This document shows positions 1 to 7,563 of a stretch of DNA of 61,303 bases, in pieces (position 1 is the stretch's first letter; every line of letters starts with the position of its first letter). Under the pieces are notes generated by a model. It ran no database searches. It was not told the origin of the DNA and saw nothing but the letters and a program-made list of their open reading frames with translations. Source of the DNA: an uncultured Oscillospiraceae bacterium (lineage in GTDB: Bacteria; Bacillota; Clostridia; Oscillospirales; Oscillospiraceae). A program made the translations under genes and the position numbers. The stretch is from contig CALXDZ010000013.1 of the NCBI GenBank assembly GCA_944387205.1, positions 1-61,303 of the forward strand, given 5' to 3'.

Positions 1-200
1 CCACGGTCTTTCTCCACTGCAAGGACAGCTGGACCGCTGACGGTATCCTTTTGGCCGCTGCCTCGGACCAGCAGGCCCGGCGGGCGGTGGAGCTGATTTC
101 AAATTGCCGGCTGACGGAGATCTCCTCTCCCCATAACATTCACCAAGCCCACCCGGATGCCTTCCTAAATGCCGTGGAACAGCTGAAAACCATGCTGTAA
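1..200 (+). CDS. C-terminal end of an alpha/beta hydrolase (partial)
   Basis: The frame is open from the window edge to TAA at 198-200 and codes for about 65 residues. The tail contains PHNIHQAHPDAFLNAV. This resembles the last part of alpha/beta-hydrolase folds, where a catalytic His is followed by a Pro and a Phe in the final helix. The N-terminus and the nucleophile lie outside the window, so the substrate cannot be inferred. A terminator hairpin follows at once. The family call rests on a short stretch and is tentative. Confidence 0.5.
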   Translation, partial: TVFLHCKDSWTADGILLAAASDQQARRAVELISNCRLTEISSPHNIHQAHPDAFLNAVEQLKTML

Positions 201-210
201 AGCCTGTCTA

Positions 211-246
211 AAAAGCCCCCCGGAGCATCGCTCCAGGGGGGCTTTC
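211..246. terminator. Rho-independent terminator between convergent genes
   Basis: A GC-rich stem of GCCCCCCGGAGC and GCTCCAGGGGGGC around a 3-nt loop is preceded by A residues and followed by T residues. It can serve both the hydrolase on the plus strand and the minus-strand operon ending at 294. Confidence 0.8.
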
Positions 247-293
247 ATACGCTTTTTACCGCGTCTAAAGTGTGGAATACTCTGCTCTGATGC

Positions 294-1292
294 TTACTTC
301 AGGCTCTCAGCCACTGCCACCGCGCAGGCCACGGTCATACCCACCATGGGGTTGTTGCCCGCGCCCAGGAAACCCATCATCTCCACATGGGCGGGGACGG
401 AGGAGGAGCCGGCGAACTGGGCGTCGGAGTGCATACGGCCCATGGTGTCGGTCATACCATAGGAGGCGGGGCCGGCGGCCATGTTGTCCGGGTGCAGGGT
501 GCGGCCGGTGCCGCCGCCGCTGGCCACGGAGAAGTACTTCTTGCCCTGCTCCACGCACTCCTTCTTATAGGTGCCGGCCACCGGGTGCTGGAACCGGGTG
601 GGGTTGGTGGAGTTGCCGGTGATGGACACGTCCACGCCCTCGTGGTGCATGATGGCCACGCCCTCACGGACGTCGTCGGCGCCGTAGCAGCGGACGTCGG
701 CCCGCTCGCCCTCGGAGTAGCGGACCTCCCGGACGATCTTCAGCTCGCCGGTGTAGTAGTCGAACTGGGTCTGAACATAGGTGAAGCCGTTGATGCGGCT
801 GATGATCTGGGCGGCGTCCTTGCCCAGACCGTTGAGGATGACCCGCAGGGGCTCCTTCCGGGCCTTGTTGGCGTTGCGGACGATGCCGATGGCGCCCTCA
901 GCGGCGGCGAAGGACTCATGGCCGGCCAGGAAGGCGAAGCACTTGGTCTCGTCCCGCAGCAGCATGGCGCCCAGGTTGCCGTGGCCCAGGCCCACCTTCC
1001 GGTCCTCGGCAACAGAACCGGGGATGCAGAAGGCCTGGAGGCCCACACCGATGCACTCGGCGGCCTCGGCGGCGGTCTTGACGCCCTTCTTCAGCGCAAT
1101 GGCCGCGCCCACGCAGTAGGCCCAGCAGGCGTTCTCAAAGCAGATGGGCTGGATACCCTTGACGATGTCGTAGGGGTCGAAGCCGGCGGCCTTGCAGATG
1201 TCGCGGCACTCCTCCACGCTGGAAATTCCGTACTGAGACAGGACGGAATTGATCTTGTCGATTCTTCTTTCGTAGCTTTCAAACAGAGCCAT
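294..1292 (-). CDS. GGGtGRT-family protein
   Basis: The product has 332 residues and carries the motif GGGTGRT near residue 265, which gives its family the name GGGtGRT protein. This family has no established biochemical function that I know of. Other visible features are several His- and Cys-containing segments (FENACWAYCVG, GHGNLGAMLL, IMHHEGVD) and no signal peptide or membrane segment, so it is probably cytosolic. It is the second gene of an operon, 19 nt downstream of a NifU-like scaffold protein, and has a good ribosome site (AGGAGGAATTG) before the ATG. The two families commonly occur side by side in anaerobic Bacillota, which suggests a shared metallocluster-related role, but that is inference. 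Length and start look complete. Confidence 0.85.
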   Translation of the reverse strand: MALFESYERRIDKINSVLSQYGISSVEECRDICKAAGFDPYDIVKGIQPICFENACWAYCVGAAIALKKGVKTAAEAAECIGVGLQAFCIPGSVAEDRKVGLGHGNLGAMLLRDETKCFAFLAGHESFAAAEGAIGIVRNANKARKEPLRVILNGLGKDAAQIISRINGFTYVQTQFDYYTGELKIVREVRYSEGERADVRCYGADDVREGVAIMHHEGVDVSITGNSTNPTRFQHPVAGTYKKECVEQGKKYFSVASGGGTGRTLHPDNMAAGPASYGMTDTMGRMHSDAQFAGSSSVPAHVEMMGFLGAGNNPMVGMTVACAVAVAESLK

Positions 1293-1311
1293 TGGTCAAT
1301 TCCTCCTTTTC

Positions 1312-2004
1312 TTACTCGTGCCGGGGGTCGATGTACTTGGCGGCGGCGTCGAACTGGCCGTAGCGGCCCTTGGCGGCCTCCATGGCCTCGTTTGCGTCGG
1401 TGCCCTTCTTGATGGCGTCCATCATCTTGCCCAGGTTGATGAACTCATAGCCGATGATCTCGTCGTTCTTGTTCAGGGCGATCCGGGTGACATAGCCCTC
1501 GGCCATCTCCAGGTACCGGGGACCCTTGGCCTTGGAGGCGAACATGGTGCCCACCTGGCTGCGCAAACCCTTGCCCAGGTCCTCCAGGGAGGCGCCGATG
1601 GGCAGTCCGCCCTCGGAGAAGGCGGTCTGGGTGCGGCCGTAGACGATCTGCAAAAACAGCTCCCGCATGGCGGTGTTGATGGCGTCGCACACCAGGTCGG
1701 TGTTCAATGCCTCCAGCAGCGTCTTGCCGATGAGGATCTCGCTGGCCATGGCGGCGGAGTGGGTCATGCCGGAACAGCCCAGAGTCTCCACCAGGGCCTC
1801 CTCGATGATGCCGTCCTTGACGTTGAGGGTCAGCTTGCAGGCGCCCTGCTGGGGTGCGCACCAGCCCACACCGTGGGTCAGACCGCTGATGTCACGGATC
1901 TCCTTGGCCTGGACCCACTTGCCCTCCTCGGGGATGGGGGCCGGGCCGTGATACGCGCCCTTGGCGACAGGGCACATATTCTGTACTTCGGTGGAATAGA
2001 TCAT
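1312..2004 (-). CDS. NifU-like iron-sulfur cluster assembly scaffold family protein
   Basis: The protein has 230 residues. The ATG at 2004 is chosen because GGAGGAG lies about 6 nt upstream; an open extension to 2190 runs across the promoter and is not coding. Three Cys sites recall NifU/IscU scaffolds: an N-terminal CPVAKG, WCAPQQGAC and LGCSGMTHS. The last corresponds to the G-C-x-x-S segment of scaffold proteins. The remainder differs from canonical IscU/SufU, and no Suf or Isc partner genes are nearby. Its only operon partner is the GGGtGRT protein. Participation in Fe-S assembly is inferred from the family and is not shown. Confidence 0.75.
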   Translation of the reverse strand: MIYSTEVQNMCPVAKGAYHGPAPIPEEGKWVQAKEIRDISGLTHGVGWCAPQQGACKLTLNVKDGIIEEALVETLGCSGMTHSAAMASEILIGKTLLEALNTDLVCDAINTAMRELFLQIVYGRTQTAFSEGGLPIGASLEDLGKGLRSQVGTMFASKAKGPRYLEMAEGYVTRIALNKNDEIIGYEFINLGKMMDAIKKGTDANEAMEAAKGRYGQFDAAAKYIDPRHE

Positions 2005-2038
2005 GAAATACTCCTCCCTTTCTTCCTTGTCTTCAGGC

Positions 2039-2097
2039 GGTCCGCCGCCGGGACGGACCGGAATCCACATGAAACGGCGGCAAAAGCCTCTGCCGCC
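2039..2097 (-). promoter_or_regulatory. Two stem-loops in the leader of the scaffold/GGGtGRT operon
   Basis: Downstream of the promoter the leader can form GGCGGC-N10-GCCGCC (2076-2097) and GGTCCG-N9-CGGACC (2039-2059), just before the ribosome site. No U tract follows and no known riboswitch core was recognised. It may be an attenuator or mRNA-stabilising structure. Confidence 0.4.
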
Positions 2098-2106
2098 TAT
2101 AAAATG

Positions 2107-2135
2107 AGTATATGCAAAACCGGGAGGGCTGTCAA
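2107..2135 (-). promoter_or_regulatory. Sigma-A type promoter of the scaffold/GGGtGRT operon
   Basis: On the minus strand TTGACA (2130-2135), a 17-nt spacer and TATACT (2107-2112) form a near-consensus promoter. Transcription would start near 2100, leaving a leader of about 95 nt. Confidence 0.8.
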
Positions 2136-2289
2136 GCGTCCAAGCCCCCCTTTCCACCCAATTCCAGCCCATTTTTGTCAAGTAGGTCAATTTTTCTTGT
2201 TGCTTTTCCTACCTAACATTTTTCCTTTTTACGTAAAGGATTACTTTCCTTAAACGAACCATTTGGAATACATTTCTGCAAAAATTCTG

Positions 2290-2318
2290 TTGCCATTTTT
2301 TCGCGGATGCAGTATAGT
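2290..2318 (+). promoter_or_regulatory. Promoter of the DUF4914 gene
   Basis: TTGCCA (2290-2295), a 17-nt spacer and TATAGT (2313-2318) lie about 75 nt before the ATG. A second TATAAT at 2324-2329 lacks a matching -35. The leader can form a small hairpin, GGGATG-N6-CATCCC. Confidence 0.55.
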
Positions 2319-2391
2319 TTCTTTATAATGGGGGGATGTCGAGAGCATCCCTATCGCATCCTGCCATGTCAGGCACAACGGAGGTCTTGTC

Positions 2392-4287
2392 ATGTATACT
2401 GACAGCTATTTTGCGCGCTTTAATCTTCCCGAGGATGTGGACGCCGCTCTGAGCAAGTGCCAGTACCTCGCTTTTGTTGAAACCAAGGAGGAGCTGGATG
2501 AGATGGTCTACGGACCCACCCACACCTCCCGGTATGACGTCACCTATCAGATCGAGGGCCGCACGGAGAAGGAGGCGGAGGTGGTCCGCTGCAAGAACGG
2601 CGCCTCGGTGAATTTTATGGAGGACTACATGCGCCGCCGGGATCCCAACTCCATGGTGGTGGGCGACGACCTGCCCAGCGACAAGCCCCGGTTCAAGGAC
2701 CGGTTTGGCTATGACTTCTCCAAGCTCAAGGCCGAGACTCTGGAGTGGCTCTCCGAGCAGACGCTGCTCCTGCTGCCCTTCCGGGCCGGCGCCAATGCCT
2801 ACGGCTATGACAGTCTGATGATCTGCCCGGTGAACGCCGCCTTCTTCGCTCTGGGCCTTGCCAATATGCAGGGCTTTGTGAGCATCAAGGACGTGGCCAA
2901 GGGCTACACCCCCCGGTCCATCATCTATGTGGCGCCTCCCTTCCGCCACACCCACTTCGGCGGCAAACAGGTGGTGGTCCACAACCGGAGCAAGGACCTT
3001 CACGAGGTCTTTTCCTACAACCTCTATCCCGGCCCCTCCGCCAAGAAGGGCGTGTTCTCCATCCTGCTGGACATCGGTGAGCAGGAGGGCTGGGTCTGCT
3101 GCCATGCCTCCGCCGCCCGGGTGGAGACCCCCTATGAGATCGAGACCGTGTTCATGCACGAAGGCGCCTCCGGCGGCGGCAAGAGCGAAATGCTTCAGGA
3201 GATGCAGCAGCACGAAAACGACCGGCTGCTGCTGGGCACCCATGTGATCACCGGCGAAAAATACTACCTGACACTGCGGGAGTCCTGCAAGATCCACCCC
3301 ATCTCCGACGACATGGCCTGCGCCTACACCCAGATCCAGGACCCGGAGAGCGGCAAGCTGTCCATTCTGGACGCCGAGGACGGCTGGTTTTTGCGCATGG
3401 ACGGCATGACCGCCTATGGCAACAGCCCCTCCTATGAAAAGATCTGCATCCACCCCAAGCGGCCTTTGGAATTTTTCAACATGGACGGTGTGGCCGGCGC
3501 CACCTGCCTGATCTGGGAGCATGTGAAGGAGTCCAACGGCCAGCCCTGCTCCAACCCCCGGGTCATCGTGCCCCGGGACCTGATCGAAAACATCGTGCCC
3601 AACACCGAGCCCCAGGAGGTGGACGTGCGCAGCTTCGGCGTGCGGATGCCGCCCTCCACCCGGGACAACCCCAACTACGGCGTCATGGGCCTTTTGCAGG
3701 TGATTCCCCAGTCCCTGGCCTGGCTGTGGCGGCTGGTGTCCCCCCGGGGCTTCAACAACCCCTCCATCGTGGACGGCAGCAGCAGCATGAAGAGCGAGGG
3801 CGTTGGCTCCTACTGGCCCTTCTGCACCGGAAGCAAGGTGACCCAGGCCAATCTGCTCCTGCGGCAGATCCACGCCTGCCCCAACACCCTCAACGTGCTC
3901 ATCCCCAACCAGCACATCGGCACCTACAACGTGGGCTTCATGGCCGAGTGGGTGGCCCGGGAGTATCTCTCCCGCCTGGGCGGCCAGGTCCGGGCCCGGC
4001 ATCTGACTCCCGCCCGGTGCCCCCTGTTCGGCTACGCGCTCCTTGATATGAAGCTGGACGGCCAGTACATCCGCCCCACCTTCCTGCGGCCGGAAAACCA
4101 GTCCAAGCTGGGCCTGGAGGGCTATGACGCCGGTGCCAAGATCCTCACCGACTTCTTCAAGGAGCAGATCCGCCCCTTCCTCACCGACGATCTGGATCCC
4201 CTGGGACGCGAGATCATCCAGTGCTGCCTCCAAGACGGCACCCTGGATGACTACCTGGCCCTGACCCCCATGAAGCTGGCCAGATAA
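2392..4287 (+). CDS. DUF4914 family P-loop protein
   Basis: The product has 631 residues and matches my recollection of the DUF4914 family, whose function is not established. The motif EGASGGGKSEM near residue 262 is a P-loop of the kind seen in the PEP carboxykinase/HPr kinase fold, so nucleotide binding is likely. A second conserved-looking block (SIVDGSSSMKSEGVG) is near residue 460. No signal peptide or membrane segment is seen. GGAGG precedes the ATG by 7 nt. The gene stands alone between its own promoter and a strong terminator, and is divergent from the NifU-like operon. A kinase or carboxykinase-like activity is inference only. Confidence 0.7.
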   Translation: MYTDSYFARFNLPEDVDAALSKCQYLAFVETKEELDEMVYGPTHTSRYDVTYQIEGRTEKEAEVVRCKNGASVNFMEDYMRRRDPNSMVVGDDLPSDKPRFKDRFGYDFSKLKAETLEWLSEQTLLLLPFRAGANAYGYDSLMICPVNAAFFALGLANMQGFVSIKDVAKGYTPRSIIYVAPPFRHTHFGGKQVVVHNRSKDLHEVFSYNLYPGPSAKKGVFSILLDIGEQEGWVCCHASAARVETPYEIETVFMHEGASGGGKSEMLQEMQQHENDRLLLGTHVITGEKYYLTLRESCKIHPISDDMACAYTQIQDPESGKLSILDAEDGWFLRMDGMTAYGNSPSYEKICIHPKRPLEFFNMDGVAGATCLIWEHVKESNGQPCSNPRVIVPRDLIENIVPNTEPQEVDVRSFGVRMPPSTRDNPNYGVMGLLQVIPQSLAWLWRLVSPRGFNNPSIVDGSSSMKSEGVGSYWPFCTGSKVTQANLLLRQIHACPNTLNVLIPNQHIGTYNVGFMAEWVAREYLSRLGGQVRARHLTPARCPLFGYALLDMKLDGQYIRPTFLRPENQSKLGLEGYDAGAKILTDFFKEQIRPFLTDDLDPLGREIIQCCLQDGTLDDYLALTPMKLAR

Positions 4288-4313
4288 GCTCTTTTCCCCC
4301 TGACAAAGCAGGC

Positions 4314-4345
4314 AAAGCGCCGCTCCTTTTGGAGCGGCGCTTTTT
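4314..4345. terminator. Rho-independent terminator after the DUF4914 gene
   Basis: A perfect 10-bp stem (GCGCCGCTCC and its complement) with a TTTT loop is flanked by A residues and five T residues. It can also act for the convergent collagen-like gene. Confidence 0.9.
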
Positions 4346-4349
4346 GAAT

Positions 4350-5378
4350 TCAGCTTAAAATGTCAGCTACCTGAAATACCGACAGGCTTCCGGTCAAATT
4401 CATGGAACGGCTGCACCGTATCTTCAATCGCAAAAACAGCGACCCGGGACAGATCTCCAAAAAGGTGCCGGACGCCCCCAGGGGCGCCTGCGCCTCAGAC
4501 GCCTGCGATGCGTCGGAGCAGGTATCCTCCTCCGACAATCCGATCACCGGGATCACCTGGAACCAATCCCCCTCAGCTGTCTCCGGCTCCTGGACGGTAT
4601 AGGCAGCGCAGTAGATGCCCCGCAACGTCAGGTGCACGGTGTTCTGATCATAGGCAGGCTGGATGGTCCCGCCGTTGAAGAGCGGGTAGAAGGCCAGAAA
4701 ATCTCCGTCGGCGTAGGTCTTAGATTGGACCGTCAACCGAGCATAGGCATTGCTCAGCTGACCTGCCGGTCCCTGGGGGCCTTGCTCACCCTGGGGACCT
4801 TGCGGGCCCTGGGGACCCTGTTCGCCCTGGGGGCCTTGCGGGCCCTGAGGACCCTGCTCGCCCTGAGGGCCTTGCGGGCCCTGGGGACCCTGTTCGCCCT
4901 GAGGGCCCTGTTCGCCCTGGGGGCCTTGCAGACCCTGGGGACCTTGCTCGCCCTGAGGACCTTGCTCGCCCTGAGGACCTTGCTCGCCCTGAGGACCTTG
5001 CTCGCCCTGGGGGCCTTGCAGACCCTGGGGCCCTTGCGGGCCCTGGGGACCCTGCTCGCCCTGGGGGCCTTGCGGGCCCTGAGGACCCTGCTCGCCCTGG
5101 GGACCTTGCGGGCCCTGAGGACCTTGCTCACCCTGAGGACCTTGCTCACCCTGGGGACCTTGCTCACCCTGAGGACCTTGCTCACCCTGGGGACCTTGCT
5201 CGCCCTGAGGGCCCTGGGGGCCAGTCAACCCCCGGAGCCCCTGAGGGCCTCTTTCGCCCTGCGGGCCCGGCTCACCCTGCGGGCCCTGTTCACCCCGGGG
5301 GCCACGAGGTCCCGGCGGCCCAGGCAGACAACAGCTGCAAGGCGGACAACCGCAGCAGCTGGGTTTATAATGTTTCAC
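4350..5378 (-). CDS. Collagen-like repeat surface protein (BclA-like architecture)
   Basis: The protein has 342 residues from a GTG start at 5378, chosen because AGGAGGG lies 7-8 nt upstream and the first residues (VKHYKPSCC) begin a Cys-rich head. Residues 8-17 contain six Cys. Residues 20 to about 205 are unbroken Gly-x-y triplets, mostly GPQGEQ and GPQGPQ, which form a collagen triple helix. The last 130 or so residues form a non-repetitive domain of the type that trimerises BclA-like spore or surface filaments. No classical signal peptide is visible, as in many exosporium collagens. Location on the spore or cell surface is inference. A longer frame to 5531 exists but lacks a ribosome site. 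Confidence 0.85.
   Translation of the reverse strand: MKHYKPSCCGCPPCSCCLPGPPGPRGPRGEQGPQGEPGPQGERGPQGLRGLTGPQGPQGEQGPQGEQGPQGEQGPQGEQGPQGEQGPQGPQGPQGEQGPQGPQGPQGEQGPQGPQGPQGLQGPQGEQGPQGEQGPQGEQGPQGEQGPQGLQGPQGEQGPQGEQGPQGPQGPQGEQGPQGPQGPQGEQGPQGPQGPQGEQGPQGPAGQLSNAYARLTVQSKTYADGDFLAFYPLFNGGTIQPAYDQNTVHLTLRGIYCAAYTVQEPETAEGDWFQVIPVIGLSEEDTCSDASQASEAQAPLGASGTFLEICPGSLFLRLKIRCSRSMNLTGSLSVFQVADILS
4763..5321. repeat. Tandem repeat array encoding Gly-Pro-Gln collagen triplets
   Basis: About 560 bp of nearly identical 9- and 18-bp units (variants of ccctggggaccttgctcg on the plus strand). The array has strong strand asymmetry and keeps frames open on both strands. Such arrays change length by slippage or recombination, so copy number probably varies between strains and assembly may be unreliable here. 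Confidence 0.9.
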
Positions 5379-5550
5379 ACTGCATCCCTCCTGATACAAA
5401 GTGCTCTCCAGTATATGCCCGGGAGAGACACCTGGTTCAGATGACCATTGACAGACGCATACAGTTTGGGTAAGCTGATGGTAAAAGGCTGGAATGCACC
5501 CGCTGAACAGAGTCAGTGTATCCCGCCGCAAATTTCAGGAGGTAGCAGCT

Positions 5551-6825
5551 ATGAATGATTCCCGACCCATTCTCCCCGAAGCCGACCAGGCCCGCATCGA
5601 GCAGTGGATCCACGAGCTGGATCAGTTCAACGCCACTCCCGGCGAAGGCGTCACCCGTCAGTATCTCACCGATGAGGAGTGGAATGCCCGCCTTTATCTG
5701 CGGCGGGAGATGGAAGCCCTGGGGCTTCAGGTAGAAATGGACTGCATGGGCGATCTGCTGGGCACCCTGCCCGGCTCTGAGCCGGATCTTGCGCCGGTGT
5801 GGACCGGCTCCCACTTTGACACCGTTCTCCACGGCGGCAGCTTTGACGGCGCCGCCGGCGTGGTCACCGCTCTGGAGGCCGTCCGCCGGATCATCGCCTC
5901 CGGTGCGCCCCGGAAGCGGAATCTGACCGTGGTGGCCTACTCCGCCGAGGAGCCCGCCCGGTTCGGCATCGGCTGTATCGGCTCCCGGGCCATGGCGGGA
6001 ATGCTCACCGTGCCGGATCTGAAAAAATTCTGCGACAAGGACGGACTGTCCCTCTACGACGCTCTGAAGGCCCGGGGACTGAATCCTGATGACATCGAAA
6101 GCTGCCGCCGCAAGAGCGGCGATGTGTTCTGCTCTCTGGAGCTGCACATTGAGCAAAACAGCGTTCTGGAGCGCGCCGGAGTGCCCCTTGGCATCGTCAA
6201 GGCCATCTGCGCCCCCCTGAACCTGAACGTCACCGTCACCGGTCAGGCCGCCCACGCCGGCGGTATGCCCATGAGCGAGCGCAAGGACGCCTTTGCCGCC
6301 GCCTGCGAGATGTCCCTGGCCCTGGAGCGGATGACCCGGGAAAACCAGGCCAGTGAGTACTGCACCGGCACCGTGGGCTCCATCTCCATCGCCCCCAACG
6401 CCTCCAACATCATCCCCCGGGAGGCCTCCTTCACCGTGGATATCCGGGACTGCGACGCCGCCTCCAAGGACGCCCTCCTGACCCAGGTCCAGACCGAGTT
6501 CCAGGCCATTGCCCAGCGCCGGGGCGTGGGCCTTGCCATGACCCTGCAGAACAACGACACCCCCGCCGTCAGCCATCCGGCTCTCATGGAGCTGCTGGAG
6601 AAGAGCTGCCAAAGCCGGGGCATCGCCTGCCAGCAGCTCATCAGCGGCCCCTTCCATGACTCCATGATGCTGGCCTCCTTCACCCCCATCGGCATGCTCT
6701 TCGTGCCCAGCCGGGACGGACTGTCCCACTGCCCCGAGGAGTGGACCGATCCGGCCCACCTGAAAGCCGGCGCCCAGGTGCTGGGCGACGCGCTGCTGGA
6801 GCTGGTGAACCGGGACACCCTGTAA
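5551..6825 (+). CDS. M20-family Zn-dependent hydrolase (allantoate amidohydrolase / N-carbamoyl-amino-acid hydrolase type)
   Basis: The protein has 424 residues. The ATG at 5551 follows AGGAGG by 8 nt; the upstream extension is not supported. Metal-binding signatures of the AllC/HyuC group are visible: GSHFDTVLHGGSFDGAAGV, AYSAEEPARFGIGCIGSRA and ELHIEQNSVLE, plus the dimerisation-domain segment GQAAHAGGMPM. This group hydrolyses N-carbamoyl or ureido amides such as allantoate or N-carbamoyl-L-amino acids. No purine or hydantoin genes lie nearby, so the substrate is unknown. The gene is followed directly by a terminator and appears monocistronic. Confidence 0.85.
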   Translation: MNDSRPILPEADQARIEQWIHELDQFNATPGEGVTRQYLTDEEWNARLYLRREMEALGLQVEMDCMGDLLGTLPGSEPDLAPVWTGSHFDTVLHGGSFDGAAGVVTALEAVRRIIASGAPRKRNLTVVAYSAEEPARFGIGCIGSRAMAGMLTVPDLKKFCDKDGLSLYDALKARGLNPDDIESCRRKSGDVFCSLELHIEQNSVLERAGVPLGIVKAICAPLNLNVTVTGQAAHAGGMPMSERKDAFAAACEMSLALERMTRENQASEYCTGTVGSISIAPNASNIIPREASFTVDIRDCDAASKDALLTQVQTEFQAIAQRRGVGLAMTLQNNDTPAVSHPALMELLEKSCQSRGIACQQLISGPFHDSMMLASFTPIGMLFVPSRDGLSHCPEEWTDPAHLKAGAQVLGDALLELVNRDTL

Positions 6826-6851
6826 GGCATCCTCATCCCGAAAAACGTCCG

Positions 6852-6884
6852 CCGCCCGGACCTTGAAAGTCCGGGCGGTTTTTT
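6852..6884 (+). terminator. Rho-independent terminator after the M20 hydrolase
   Basis: A 10-bp stem (CCGCCCGGAC and GTCCGGGCGG) is followed by TTTTTTATTTT. Confidence 0.9.
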
Positions 6885-6994
6885 ATTTTCAGGCGTTTTT
6901 TCAAATTCTTTCCCTGTTTTTTCCGCTTTTAAGGTGCCAAAAAGGACGAATACTACACCACGGGGAAATTCCCCGCTGGAAGGAGGAAACATGG

Positions 6995-7465
6995 ATGAAA
7001 AAAGCCCTTGCGGTCTTATGTTCCGCAGCGCTGCTGGCCCTTATTTTGACGGCCTGCGGCACCGGAAAGGACAACACCACCGGCAGCAGCGCTTCCAACG
7101 GTGACTACAACACCGACAGCGCCGCCCCCGGCGACGCCGTGTTGGGTGACACCACACCTGACGCCATCCCGGACAACGGTACCACCGACAACAAGACCCC
7201 GTCCACCGATGAAGGCAACATGACCAGCGACCTGGAAAAGGACGCTAAAGACGCAGTAGACGACCTGGAGAACGGCGTGAAGGACGCAGCAAATGATGTC
7301 AAGGACGCCGTGGACGGGGCCGCACGCTCCACCGAGCCCAAGGAGGACGAGAGCCTGTTCCGGGCCGCCAGCTATGAGCAGATGGTCCGAAACGCCAAGG
7401 TCCACGACACGGACGGAATTCTCACCGACGGCGAGAATAGTCTGACCCCGGGCGTGGCACACTAA
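6995..7465 (+). CDS. Small lipoprotein with amphipathic acidic/basic repeat
   Basis: The protein has 156 residues. The second of two overlapping ATGs (6995) is chosen for spacing from AGGAGG. A typical lipoprotein signal runs to the lipobox LTAC at about residue 20. The mature chain is Gly/Ser/Thr/Asp rich. Residues of roughly 75-110 repeat a KDAVDDLENGVKDAANDV pattern that would form a charged amphipathic helix, similar to YtxH or apolipoprotein-like helices. No enzymatic motif is visible. It is probably an envelope-anchored protein of unknown role. The gene is monocistronic and ends shortly before a shared terminator. Confidence 0.75.
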   Translation: MKKALAVLCSAALLALILTACGTGKDNTTGSSASNGDYNTDSAAPGDAVLGDTTPDAIPDNGTTDNKTPSTDEGNMTSDLEKDAKDAVDDLENGVKDAANDVKDAVDGAARSTEPKEDESLFRAASYEQMVRNAKVHDTDGILTDGENSLTPGVAH

Positions 7466-7524
7466 CGCCGGAGGCAAACGCCTCTGCCGCCGAACAGGCG
7501 GGCCCGCGCCGCGGGTATCGCAAA

Positions 7525-7563
7525 AAAGAACGTCTGTGGAGTTTTCCACAGACGTTCTTTCCT
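7525..7563. terminator. Bidirectional terminator
   Basis: A 16-bp stem (AAAGAACGTCTGTGGA and its complement) around a 4-nt loop has A and T flanks on both strands. It separates the lipoprotein gene from the convergent riboswitch-controlled operon that ends at 7564. Confidence 0.9.

Noticed and set aside
387..1412. Long plus-strand frame (341 codons) opposite the GGGtGRT gene
   Set aside because: It is the antisense shadow of a high-GC gene: Gly/Val/Ala-rich, no ribosome site, no family resemblance.
5371..5380. TGTTTCAC resembling half of a parS site
   Set aside because: The other half of the 16-bp palindrome is absent, and it lies at the start of the collagen-like gene.
4632..5444. Plus-strand frame of 270 codons across the collagen repeats
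   Set aside because: The Leu/Ala/Arg repeat results from reading the GPQ array backwards. It has no ribosome site or promoter.
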